Source of the DNA: Anaerolineales bacterium
GTDB taxonomy: Bacteria; Chloroflexota; Anaerolineae; Anaerolineales; DRMV01
Reading direction: 5' to 3'
Assembly (NCBI GenBank): GCA_015494815.1
Contig: WGAK01000219.1
Span: forward strand, 1-8,621
DNA: 8,621 bases
Of this stretch, positions 1-5,777 are shown in pieces. A model generated the notes under the pieces. The model was not told the DNA's origin, made no database searches, and worked only from the letters and a program-made list of their open reading frames with translations. Position numbers and translations under genes: made by a program. Each line of letters begins with the position of its first letter. Positions within the stretch are counted from its first letter, which is position 1.

Positions 1-60
1 GGGTGGGGTCGCCTCGGGGTCGTGCTCCGGCGAACCCGGCGGGACAGGCGGGACGCTCAT
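1..60 (-). CDS. Start of an unidentified gene, cut by the window edge
   Basis: An ATG at 60-58 opens a frame that runs off the window after 20 codons (MSVPPVPPGSPEHDPEATPP). A GAGG sequence lies 8 bases before the ATG, a good ribosome-binding distance. It begins about 40 bases after the stop of the receiver gene on the same strand, so it is probably the third gene of that operon. The visible part is a Pro/Glu/Asp-rich, apparently disordered N-terminus with no recognisable domain. In such operons the next gene is often a sensor kinase or another signalling protein, but that is inference from context only. Twenty codons are little evidence and the frame could be chance. Confidence 0.4.
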   Translation of the reverse strand, partial: MSVPPVPPGSPEHDPEATPP

Positions 61-87
61 ACCTCAAACCTCACAACACCACAACAC

Positions 88-102
88 AGCCGCACCGCGG
101 CT
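88..102 (-). other. Small GC-rich hairpin at the stop of the receiver gene
   Basis: AGCCGC and GCGGCT form a perfect 6-bp stem with a 3-base loop, overlapping the TAG stop codon at 103-101. On the minus strand it is followed by a GT-rich stretch, not a T tract, so it is not a convincing terminator. It may only be a short chance palindrome in GC-rich DNA. Confidence 0.25.
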
Positions 103-535
103 ACAACTCCCACACTTCTTCGCCGGCCAACAAACGGCGAATTTGCTCGGGGAAACGGTCAGGGTCCAGCGGCTTGCCGATGAACCCGTCGAAACCCGCC
201 TCGCGGGCTTTGCGCATTTGCTCCTGGCTGGCCTCGGCCGTCACGGCCACCACGGGCACATCCTTGAGATGGTCGGAGGCGCGAATCTTGGCCAGGGCAT
301 CATAGCCACTTTCATAGGGCAGGCGCAGGTCCATCAAAATCAAATCCAGGCGCGGCAGTTGGCGAGCGAACTCGACCACCTCATAACCCGAGGTCTTCCA
401 CTTGGTTTCGATGCCGATGAACCCCAACATGCGGGCGATGAGGACGAAGTTGGCCACATTGTCCTCCACCACCAGCACCAGGGGCTTGTCTTCGGACGCG
501 GCCGGGTCGTGCGAAGAGGACACCGCGTTGCTCAT
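101..535 (-). CDS. Single-domain response regulator (CheY-like receiver), second of a pair
   Basis: A 144-residue protein made of one receiver domain with no output domain. It should be phosphorylated on Asp by a histidine kinase or phosphotransfer protein in the cytoplasm and pass the signal on by protein contact. The receiver residues are all visible: acidic pair E24-D25, phospho-acceptor D69 in LILMDLRLP, switch Thr T99 in AVTA, and Lys K121 in GKP. Residues 1-17 form a polar, Ser/Asp-rich extension before the first beta strand (PLVLVVEDN). The ATG at 535-533 overlaps the stop of the upstream receiver (ATGA, 4 bases), which implies translational coupling; an AAGGAG lies 11 bases upstream, within the previous gene. 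The GFDGFIGKPLDPDRF stretch resembles the stand-alone or hybrid-kinase DivK/CheY type. The partner kinase is not in the window. The family call is certain; the pathway is unknown. Confidence 0.93.
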   Translation of the reverse strand: MSNAVSSSHDPAASEDKPLVLVVEDNVANFVLIARMLGFIGIETKWKTSGYEVVEFARQLPRLDLILMDLRLPYESGYDALAKIRASDHLKDVPVVAVTAEASQEQMRKAREAGFDGFIGKPLDPDRFPEQIRRLLAGEEVWEL

Positions 536-924
536 GAGCCGCTCTGCTCCTTGGGCCGATTCAAATAACGCTGCAAATCGTCCAGGAAAGTATCCACATC
601 AATGGGCTTGGTAATGTAGCCGACACAGCCCGCTTCGCGACAACGCTGGGGCGTGTCGCGCAAGACATCGGCGGTCAAGGCCACCACCGGAATGTCCGCG
701 TAGCGGGCGTCTTGCGTCAACTGGCGGGTCAAGGTGAAGCCGTCCACGCCGGGCAAATGGAGGTCCATGAGGATGACATCGGGCCGTTGCTGCTCCAACA
801 AGGCCCACATCTGGGTGGCGTTTTCGGCCTCCAACAGGTCGAAGCCTGCGGCCATGAGCAACCGCCGAATCAACATGCGGTTGTCGGGGTTGTCCTCGAC
901 ATACAGAATCAGGGTACGCGCCAC
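532..924 (-). CDS. Single-domain response regulator (CheY-like receiver), first of a pair
   Basis: A receiver domain of 130 residues from the start chosen here. Key residues are acidic pair E10-D11 (LYVEDNPDN), phospho-acceptor D54 in VILMDLHLPGVDG, switch T84 in ALTAD and Lys K106 in ITKP. There is no DNA-binding or enzymatic output, so it should act through protein contacts, as DivK- or CheY-type proteins do. Start choice: the frame also has a TTG at 960-958, 12 codons earlier, but GTG 924-922 has AAGGA at 937-933 with an 8-base gap and gives the usual short lead into the first beta strand, so GTG is preferred. It is the first gene of an operon with the second receiver, overlapping it by 4 bases. 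The two receivers are clearly homologous but well diverged, so they are probably not a recent duplication. A likely promoter lies at 1010-1039. Confidence 0.92.
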   Translation of the reverse strand: MARTLILYVEDNPDNRMLIRRLLMAAGFDLLEAENATQMWALLEQQRPDVILMDLHLPGVDGFTLTRQLTQDARYADIPVVALTADVLRDTPQRCREAGCVGYITKPIDVDTFLDDLQRYLNRPKEQSGS

Positions 925-970
925 GGCTACCGTCCTTCGGTCGAGGTCGGGTGAGACCAAGTCACACCCC

Positions 971-990
971 GCTTCCCTCTTTAAGGAAGC
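971..990 (-). other. Hairpin in the 5' leader of the receiver operon
   Basis: GCTTCC (971-976) and GGAAGC (985-990) pair perfectly as a 6-bp stem with an 8-base AT-rich loop. It lies between the predicted transcription start (about 1003) and the ribosome site (937-933), so it would sit in the untranslated leader of the receiver mRNA. No T tract follows. It could protect the 5' end or act as a regulator site; neither can be shown from sequence. Confidence 0.4.
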
Positions 991-1009
991 AGACCCCGAG
1001 GGTGTCTAT

Positions 1010-1039
1010 ATCATAGCACAAAAGGCCCAATTCCGCCAA
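1010..1039 (-). promoter_or_regulatory. Predicted sigma70-type promoter of the receiver operon
   Basis: Read on the minus strand, TTGGCG (1039-1034; 4 of 6 to TTGACA) and TATGAT (1015-1010; 5 of 6 to TATAAT) are 18 bases apart. TGC directly precedes the -10, giving an extended -10 element. Transcription would start near 1003, with a leader of about 79 bases before the GTG start. The -35 lies inside the inverted repeat at 1035-1052. Confidence 0.55.
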
Positions 1040-1052
1040 ACGGCAGTTTGGC
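1035..1052. promoter_or_regulatory. Inverted repeat over the -35 of the receiver promoter (operator candidate)
   Basis: GCCAAAC (1035-1041) and GTTTGGC (1046-1052) are perfect 7-base arms around a 4-base centre. The left arm coincides with the predicted -35 hexamer. A dimeric regulator bound here would block or activate that promoter. It lies upstream of the predicted start, so it acts as DNA and not as a leader RNA. The binding protein is unknown. Confidence 0.4.
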
Positions 1053-1113
1053 CGGGTGCATGCAGAAGTTGCCGAAAGCAACCAACTGACACCTGACGCC
1101 TGTTCGCTGTCGT

Positions 1114-1220
1114 GGTATCTCGCGCGACGGCAAGGGCCGCCCTTTCAGCCGGGCGTACGCCGTACGCCCCTACAGGGGGCGCACCGCGGTCCGCGGGCCA
1201 CGCACCGCGCTTCGTATACC
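1114..1220. repeat. REP-like or MITE-like palindromic element (boundaries uncertain)
   Basis: The core is a perfect inverted repeat, GGGCGTACG and CGTACGCCC (1151-1159 and 1161-1169, one base between), followed by CTAC. A second palindrome, CCGCGG-T-CCGCGG, is at 1184-1196. The outer ends are weakly inverted: GGTAT with GCGCG soon after (from 1114), against GCGCG then ATACC (ending 1220). Cores of the form GGGCG-N-CGCCCCTAC are known to me as dispersed intergenic repeats in several bacterial phyla, so this is probably one copy of a family. No target-site duplication and no transposase are visible, and the outer ends are a guess. Confidence 0.45.
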
Positions 1221-1294
1221 CTCCTCCGGCAACTTTTGAGCGCGCCCGTTTGGCCGTTAGGCCCTTTGGCCCGCCTGTGCGTGTCCTTTTTCAC

Positions 1295-1323
1295 TGGTCA
1301 ACCGCGCGGCCGTCTGGCATAGT
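1295..1323 (+). promoter_or_regulatory. Possible promoter of the FNT channel gene
   Basis: TGGTCA (1295-1300) and CATAGT (1318-1323) are 17 bases apart; each matches the sigma70 consensus at 4 of 6 positions. The start would be near 1330, just before the 16-bp palindrome at 1335-1350. This is the best match upstream of the gene, but it is weak and may need an activator. Confidence 0.35.
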
Positions 1324-1334
1324 AAGGGTGGATG

Positions 1335-1350
1335 CCTGCGAATTCGCAGG
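1335..1350. promoter_or_regulatory. Perfect 16-bp palindrome in the FNT gene leader
   Basis: CCTGCGAATTCGCAGG is fully self-complementary. It sits between the predicted promoter and the ribosome site (GGAGG at 1364-1368), so it could be an operator for a dimeric repressor or, in RNA, a 6-bp hairpin with an AATT loop 13 bases before the Shine-Dalgarno sequence. Either reading would suit a regulated transporter. The sequence alone cannot choose between them. Confidence 0.45.
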
Positions 1351-1375
1351 GGTGCGTTGACCGGGAGGTGCGGTG

Positions 1376-2224
1376 ATGGAAACGACGCTGTTGCGAGTGG
1401 ACGCCCTGCTGCCGCCGGAGATGGCGCGCAAGGCCGAACAAGTGGGCGTGAAAAAGGCGTACATGGCGGTCGAGCGCATGTTCGCGCTGGCCGTGCTGGC
1501 CGGGGCCTTCATCGCCTTAGGCGCGGTGTTTGCCACCACCGTGGCCGCGGGTAGCGAAGCCTGGCCCTGGGGCGTGGTGCGCCTGCTGGTGGGCGTGAGT
1601 TTTTCGCTGGGCCTGATTTTGGTCGTGGTGGGCGGCGCGGAGTTGTTCACCGGCAACAACCTCATCGTCATGGCCTGGGCCAGCCGCAAAATCTCCACCG
1701 CGCGGCTGCTGCGCAATTGGGTGGTGGTGTATGCGGGCAACTTCGTCGGCGCCCTGGGCACCGCCATCCTGGCGGTCCTGGCCCGCCAATACACCTTTGG
1801 CGGCGGGAACGTGGGCCGGGTGGCCCTGGCCATCGCCACGGCCAAGGTGCAACTGGACTTCGTCCAGGCCTTCGCGCTGGGCGTGCTGTGCAACGCGCTG
1901 GTCTGCCTGGCCGTCTGGCTCACCTTTAGCGCCCGCAGCACGGTGGACAAGATTGCCGCCATCCTCTTCCCCATCAGCGCGTTCGTGGCCGCGGGCTTCG
2001 AGCACAGCGTGGCCAACATGTACTTCATCCCCGTGGCGCTGCTCATCAAAGCCTGGGACCCGGACTTTGTGGCCGCGGCCGGCGTGAGCGCCGAGGCGCT
2101 GACCTGGCGCGCGTTCGCGGTGCACAACTTGCTCCCCGTCACCCTGGGGAACATCGTGGGCGGCAGCGTGCTGGTGGCGGGCTTCTACTGGGCCATCTTC
2201 TTGCGCCGCACGCCGCGCGATTGA
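1376..2224 (+). CDS. Formate/nitrite transporter (FNT) family channel
   Basis: A 282-residue inner-membrane protein of the FNT family, which forms pentameric channels for small monovalent anions (formate in FocA, nitrite in NirC, hydrosulfide in HSC). Six membrane helices can be placed at roughly 34-56, 66-90, 112-136, 160-185, 193-217 and 250-275. Family motifs are clear: GGAELFTGNN (86-95, the broken helix with the Thr of the omega loop), YAGNFVGAL (119-127) and GFEHSVANMYFIP (207-219), where E209-H210 match the central E-H of FocA, the histidine that gates or protonates the substrate. NLLPVTLGNIVGG near the end is the second half-helix motif. ATG 1376 is preferred over GTG 1373 because GGAGG at 1364-1368 is then 7 bases away. 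The gene stands alone: no formate lyase, formate dehydrogenase or nitrite reductase gene is adjacent, so the substrate stays open. Confidence 0.93.
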   Translation: METTLLRVDALLPPEMARKAEQVGVKKAYMAVERMFALAVLAGAFIALGAVFATTVAAGSEAWPWGVVRLLVGVSFSLGLILVVVGGAELFTGNNLIVMAWASRKISTARLLRNWVVVYAGNFVGALGTAILAVLARQYTFGGGNVGRVALAIATAKVQLDFVQAFALGVLCNALVCLAVWLTFSARSTVDKIAAILFPISAFVAAGFEHSVANMYFIPVALLIKAWDPDFVAAAGVSAEALTWRAFAVHNLLPVTLGNIVGGSVLVAGFYWAIFLRRTPRD

Positions 2225-2239
2225 GCCCATCCACCGGCT

Positions 2240-2279
2240 TGCCCTGCGCGTGACCACAAAACGGGCCGCGCGCAGGGCA
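2240..2279 (+). terminator. Strong hairpin after the FNT gene, no T tract
   Basis: TGCCCTGCGCG (2240-2250) pairs perfectly with CGCGCAGGGCA (2269-2279): 11 bp, GC-rich, with an 18-base loop. It begins 15 bases after the stop codon, the usual place for a terminator or a 3'-end stabilising hairpin. No run of T follows, so it is not a classical intrinsic terminator. Confidence 0.5.
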
Positions 2280-2319
2280 CTTCCGGCGAGGGAAATCCAA
2301 AATGGGCCGGGCACGCATC

Positions 2320-2347
2320 TTGACTTTTCTTCCAAACGGGGTATAGT
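2320..2347 (+). promoter_or_regulatory. Promoter of the ABC transporter operon
   Basis: TTGACT (2320-2325; 5 of 6) and TATAGT (2342-2347; 5 of 6) with a 16-base spacer are the best sigma70-type promoter in the window. Transcription should start near 2354, giving a leader of about 100 bases. The surrounding DNA is locally AT-richer than the rest of the window. Confidence 0.7.
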
Positions 2348-2399
2348 GAATTACAGTACAAATCCCACCGGATGACACGACCCAACCCTGGATTCACAT

Positions 2400-2437
2400 C
2401 CCCATAAGCCCGTCACCGCGTGGGGTCTTTATTTTTT
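2400..2437 (+). terminator. Terminator-like hairpin plus T tract in the ABC operon leader (attenuator candidate)
   Basis: CCCCA (2400-2404) can pair with TGGGG (2421-2425) across a 16-base loop, and the 3' arm is followed at once by TCTTTATTTTTT (2426-2437). It lies downstream of the promoter at 2320-2347 and ends about 20 bases before the ATG, so it would stop or pause transcription inside the leader. The stem is short (5 bp), and a nested CAC-CGC-GTG hairpin competes with it. It is the only T tract of this kind in the window. It could also be the transcription end of the FNT unit, but the promoter lies between them. Confidence 0.4.
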
Positions 2438-2456
2438 GCCTCTGGAGAGCGGCAAG

Positions 2457-3449
2457 ATGATTGAAGCGCGCGACCTTACCAAGTACTACGGTCGTCGTCT
2501 GGCCCTGGATCATGTCTCCTTTCAAGCCCACAAAGGCGAAATTGTGGGCTTTTTGGGGCCCAACGGTGCCGGCAAAACCACGACCATGCGCATCCTCACG
2601 GGCTACATGCCGCCTTCGGACGGCGACGCCTGGATTGCCGGGCATCATGTGGTGGACGAATCATTGGAGGTGCGTCGGCACGTGGGCTATCTGCCCGAGA
2701 ACATCGCCCTGTATGACGACCTCACCGTGTGGGACTATCTGGCCTTCATGGGCCAACTGCGGGGAGTGCCCTCGTTGGACGAGCGCATCGCGGAGGTGCT
2801 GGAGCGGGTGAACTTGCTGGACCGCAGCGAGAGTTTCATCGGCAGCCTCTCGCGCGGCATGCGCCAGCGGGTGGGCCTGGCCCAGGCCATTCTGCATCGT
2901 CCTGAGGTGCTCATCCTCGACGAGCCCACCATCGGGCTCGACCCTGCGCAGCGGGTCGAGGTGCGCGAGTTGATTCGCGAAATCGGCCAGGAGCACACGG
3001 TGATGCTTTCGACCCACATCCTGTCCGAGGCACAGGAACTGTGCGACCGGGTGCTCATCATCCACCAGGGACGCATCCTGGCCGAAGACACGCCCGCGGA
3101 ATTGGAGTTGCGGGTGCGAGGCGCGCAGCAGGTGCGCCTGGAGGTCGGCGGCGAGGCCCCGGCCGAGGCCCTGGGCCCGCGGCTAAGCGCGCTGCCCGGC
3201 GTGCTGCGGGTCGCCACGCCCACGCCCAACCACCTGGAGGTGGAACTGGCCCCCGACACGCCCCACGATGTGCGGCCCGCGCTGGCCCGCGCGGTGTTGG
3301 AGGCCGGCTACGACCTGCGCGAAATGTGCACCGTCTCGCTCTCGCTGGAAGACATCTTCTTGCAACTCATCCGCGACGAACAGGCCGAGCCCGCGGACAC
3401 GGCCGCTTCGGACGCGGCCCCAACGCCTACCCCCGACGAGGAGGCCTGA
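2457..3449 (+). CDS. ABC transporter ATP-binding protein, GldA-like (ABC-2 exporter type)
   Basis: A 330-residue cytoplasmic ATPase that should power the permease encoded next. Visible motifs: Walker A GPNGAGKTT (34-42), Q-loop position in VGYLPEN (76-82) with Glu in place of Gln, signature LSRGM (131-135), Walker B LILDEP with catalytic Glu (152-157), D-loop GLD (160-162) and switch His H187 (STH). The GYLPE and LS-x-GM-RQRVGLAQA wording is typical of the GldA/NatA/DrrA group. Residues 205-310 form the accessory C-terminal domain, ending in LSLEDIFLQLI as in that group. The last 20 or so residues are an acidic Ala/Pro/Thr tail and probably disordered. ATG 2457 is chosen because GGAGAG at 2444-2449 is 7 bases upstream; a TTG at 2436 in the same frame lacks a ribosome site. 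The next gene starts 3 bases after the stop. Confidence 0.94.
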   Translation: MIEARDLTKYYGRRLALDHVSFQAHKGEIVGFLGPNGAGKTTTMRILTGYMPPSDGDAWIAGHHVVDESLEVRRHVGYLPENIALYDDLTVWDYLAFMGQLRGVPSLDERIAEVLERVNLLDRSESFIGSLSRGMRQRVGLAQAILHRPEVLILDEPTIGLDPAQRVEVRELIREIGQEHTVMLSTHILSEAQELCDRVLIIHQGRILAEDTPAELELRVRGAQQVRLEVGGEAPAEALGPRLSALPGVLRVATPTPNHLEVELAPDTPHDVRPALARAVLEAGYDLREMCTVSLSLEDIFLQLIRDEQAEPADTAASDAAPTPTPDEEA

Positions 3450-3452
3450 CCC

Positions 3453-4199
3453 ATGCGCACGGTATGGATTATCGCCCGCCGGGAATTCCGGCGTTACTTC
3501 ACCCGCCCCGTGGGCTATCTGGTGTTGTTCCTCTATCTCTTCGTCCTGGGGCTCATCGTCAACAACGGCCTGCAGCGGGCCTACGCGTTCAGCCTCTTTC
3601 AGGGCGCGCCCCCACCCGATGCGGAAATCGTCATCGGCCCCATGCTCACGCTGCTGGTGTTTTCCATCCCCGCGTTGACCATGAACCTGCTGGCCGGGGA
3701 GCAGGCCAGCGGCACGCTGGAATTGCTGTTGACCGCGCCCATTCGCGATTGGGAATTGGTGGCGGGCAAGTGGCTGGGCGGCTTTTTGTTCGTGGTGGTG
3801 CTGCTGGCCCTGACCCTGATTTACCCCCTGGCGCTGCACCTGCTCACCGAGCCGGGTCTGGATTGGGGGCCGGTCGTCAGCGGCTATTTGGGCCTGCTGC
3901 TGGTGAGCGCGGCCTTGCTGGCCTTAGGCGTGGCCGTGTCCGCGCTGTTCCGCAGCCAGGTGGCCGCCTTCGTGGTCACCCTGGCCCTGTTCCTCTTCCT
4001 GTGGATGCTCAGCAGCCTGGCCGGGGCCGGTAGCCCCAGCGAAGGCCTGCTGCGCTACCTGGACTTTGGCAATCACTTCTACACCGCGTTCTTCCGGGGC
4101 GTGATTGACCTGCAAGGCGTGGTGTATTACCTCAGCGTGACCGCGTTCGGCCTGCTCGTCGGCACGGTCATCATCGAAAGCCGGAGGTGGCGCGGATGA
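3453..4199 (+). CDS. ABC-2 type permease, GldF-like
   Basis: A 248-residue integral membrane protein, the channel half of the transporter. Six hydrophobic helices fall at about 20-37, 58-78, 106-128, 141-166, 169-189 and 220-240, the ABC-2 layout. The N-terminus (MRTVWIIARREFRRYFTRP) is the amphipathic connecting helix that meets the ATPase. EQASGTLELLLTAPI (83-97) is the strongly conserved cytoplasmic segment after helix 2 of this family and places it with GldF/NosY-like proteins. GAGGAGG at 3438-3444 lies 8 bases before the ATG, inside the end of the ATPase gene. The stop overlaps the start of the next gene by 4 bases (ATGA, 4196-4199), so translation is probably coupled. The substrate is not indicated. 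Confidence 0.92.
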   Translation: MRTVWIIARREFRRYFTRPVGYLVLFLYLFVLGLIVNNGLQRAYAFSLFQGAPPPDAEIVIGPMLTLLVFSIPALTMNLLAGEQASGTLELLLTAPIRDWELVAGKWLGGFLFVVVLLALTLIYPLALHLLTEPGLDWGPVVSGYLGLLLVSAALLALGVAVSALFRSQVAAFVVTLALFLFLWMLSSLAGAGSPSEGLLRYLDFGNHFYTAFFRGVIDLQGVVYYLSVTAFGLLVGTVIIESRRWRG

Positions 4200-5773
4200 A
4201 CCCGACCAAGACCTGGCGTGCGTGGCTTCCGTGGGTAGCCCTGGCCCTGGCGGTCGGCGGCGCGCTGTTCGCCGCGGGGGCCTATGTGGTCATGCGAACC
4301 TTCGAGACACCCGTGCGTATCGCCCTGGCCGTAGCCCTGGTGGGCGCCGCGGGCTTCCTCTACCTGGAGCCCGACCGGGTGCGACGCTGGCTCACAGGTC
4401 GCGAGGCCCGCTATGGCAGCAACGCCCTGGTGCTCTCGCTGGCCTTCGTGGGCATTCTGGCGGCCCTCAACTACCTGGCCACCCTGTATCCCCAACGCTG
4501 GGACCTCACCGAGGACAAGAGCAACACCCTGCCCCCCGAGGTGCAGGAAGTGCTGGACAACCTCGAGCAGCCCGTGAAGGCCTACGCGTTCTACTCGGCC
4601 AACGTGGACCGCACCTTCGCGCGCGAAACGCTGGACAAATTCGCCCTGGCCAGCGATGGCAAGTTCACCTATGAGTTCGTGGACCCCATCGCCAACCCCG
4701 GCCTGGCGCAGCAATACGGCGTCACCCGCGACGGCACCGTGGTGCTGGTGCAGGGCGACCGCCACGAGCAGGTGCTCTTCTTGTCCGACGAAGAGATGGC
4801 CAACGCGCTGGCCCGCCTGATGCGCCCCGAGGAGCGGGTGGTCTACTTCATCACCGGCCACGGCGAAGGGGACATTGAAACCCTGGGCGACAACGGCTAC
4901 TCGTTGCTCAAGGAAGAACTCACCAACCGCAACTTCACCGTGCGCACCTGGAGCCTGCCCGCGGAGGGCACCCTGCCCGACGACGCGGATGTGGTGGTGC
5001 TGGCCGGTCCCATGGAAGACATCACCCCCGCAGAGCAGAAGGCCCTCACCGACTACCTGAGCAACGGCGGCCGGGTCATCTTCCTCTTCAACACCTCCCC
5101 CGAAGGCGCGGCCGAACCCGACGCGGACCTGACCGACTACCTGGCCTCACACTGGTACATCCAGGTGGACAACGATGTGGTGGTGGACACCTCGTCGCCG
5201 CAACAGCCCCTCATCGCGGTGGGCGTCCCCGAACGCGGGCACCCCATCACCCAGGACCTGCAAGGGCTGGTGGTGCTCTTCCCCGTGGCGCGCAGCGTGC
5301 GCAGCCTGGGCGACCAGGCGCCCGCGACCCTGACCGTGCGCGAACTGGTGCGTACCACCGAACGGGCCTGGGGCGAGACCGACCTCAGCATCTTCACCTC
5401 ATCGTCGCCCGAAGGCGCGCAGCAGGTGGCCTACGACGAAGGGGAAGACCTTCCCGGCCCGGTGTCGCTGGTGGTGGCCGCGGAGGACACCCTGACCGGC
5501 GCGCGGGTGGTGGTGATTGGCGACGCGGACTTCGTGCGCAACGGCTTCTATCAGGCTTACGGCAACGGTCTGCTCATGCTCGACGCGGTGGACTGGGCCG
5601 CGGGGCAGGAGAACCTCATCACCGTGGCCCCACGGCCGCAAACGCAGCGTTACCTCAAACCCCTGGCCGGTTATGGCCTGGGCCTGCTCGCGCTGTCGTC
5701 CATCTGTCTGCTTCCCGGCACGGTGCTCATCGTGGGCGGCGTAGTGTGGTTCCGCCGCCGCATGCGGAGGTGA
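4196..5773 (+). CDS. GldG-like auxiliary membrane protein of the ABC transporter
   Basis: A 525-residue protein matching the GldG-type ABC auxiliary family (the ABC_transp_aux type). Three hydrophobic segments lie at about 11-32, 40-56 and 77-97, followed by a large soluble domain and a final helix near 494-518 with a positively charged RRRMRR tail. The conserved entry RWDLTEDKSNTLPPEV (101-116) is the family hallmark (normally R-x-DLT-x-x-x-x-x-LS). Further on are VVYFITGHGE (215-224), VVVLAGP with a following GGRVIFLF segment, and GDADFVRN (442-449). The fold of this domain resembles a class I glutamine amidotransferase or IFT52-like Rossmann layout with no obvious catalytic triad, so a binding or scaffolding role is more likely than enzymatic activity. 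By charge the soluble domain is probably outside the membrane. ATG 4196 has GGAGG 8 bases upstream (4183-4187); GTG 4187 overlaps that site and is rejected. Confidence 0.9.
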   Translation: MNPTKTWRAWLPWVALALAVGGALFAAGAYVVMRTFETPVRIALAVALVGAAGFLYLEPDRVRRWLTGREARYGSNALVLSLAFVGILAALNYLATLYPQRWDLTEDKSNTLPPEVQEVLDNLEQPVKAYAFYSANVDRTFARETLDKFALASDGKFTYEFVDPIANPGLAQQYGVTRDGTVVLVQGDRHEQVLFLSDEEMANALARLMRPEERVVYFITGHGEGDIETLGDNGYSLLKEELTNRNFTVRTWSLPAEGTLPDDADVVVLAGPMEDITPAEQKALTDYLSNGGRVIFLFNTSPEGAAEPDADLTDYLASHWYIQVDNDVVVDTSSPQQPLIAVGVPERGHPITQDLQGLVVLFPVARSVRSLGDQAPATLTVRELVRTTERAWGETDLSIFTSSSPEGAQQVAYDEGEDLPGPVSLVVAAEDTLTGARVVVIGDADFVRNGFYQAYGNGLLMLDAVDWAAGQENLITVAPRPQTQRYLKPLAGYGLGLLALSSICLLPGTVLIVGGVVWFRRRMRR

Positions 5774-5777
5774 GGCC

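Larger units (their letters stand above)
925..1375. other. Divergent intergenic region, about 450 bases, no gene
   Basis: This stretch separates the minus-strand receiver operon from the plus-strand FNT gene. Frames that cross it have no convincing start or recognisable protein and are broken by palindromes. It holds a promoter for each side, a leader hairpin, an operator-like inverted repeat, a REP-like palindromic element around 1114-1220, and a 16-bp palindrome in the FNT leader. The 9-mer GTTTGGCCG occurs at 1046-1054 and again at 1248-1256. The remaining sequence, about 1056-1110 and 1221-1290, shows nothing further. Confidence 0.7.

Noticed and set aside
1001..1020. A plus-strand promoter at TATATC
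   Set aside because: No gene lies close downstream on that strand. The same bases fit better as the minus-strand -10 of the receiver operon.
1046..1256. The 9-mer GTTTGGCCG repeated on both sides of the divergent region as a shared operator
   Set aside because: One exact 9-mer match within 450 GC-rich bases is expected by chance fairly often, and the second copy is not part of an inverted repeat. It is not called as a site.
1291..2335. Two long minus-strand frames opposite the FNT channel gene
   Set aside because: The plus-strand frame has a full FNT family pattern, a ribosome site and six helices. The antisense proteins have low-complexity Ala/Thr or Arg/Gly/His composition and no domain.
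3041..4033. A 330-codon plus-strand frame overlapping the ATPase and permease genes
   Set aside because: It is an alternative frame of two confidently identified genes and is Arg/Gly/Pro-rich with no motif.
4127..4861. A 244-codon minus-strand frame opposite the GldG-like gene
   Set aside because: It lies opposite a gene with conserved family motifs and coupled start. Its His/Gly/Gln-rich product looks like an antisense shadow.
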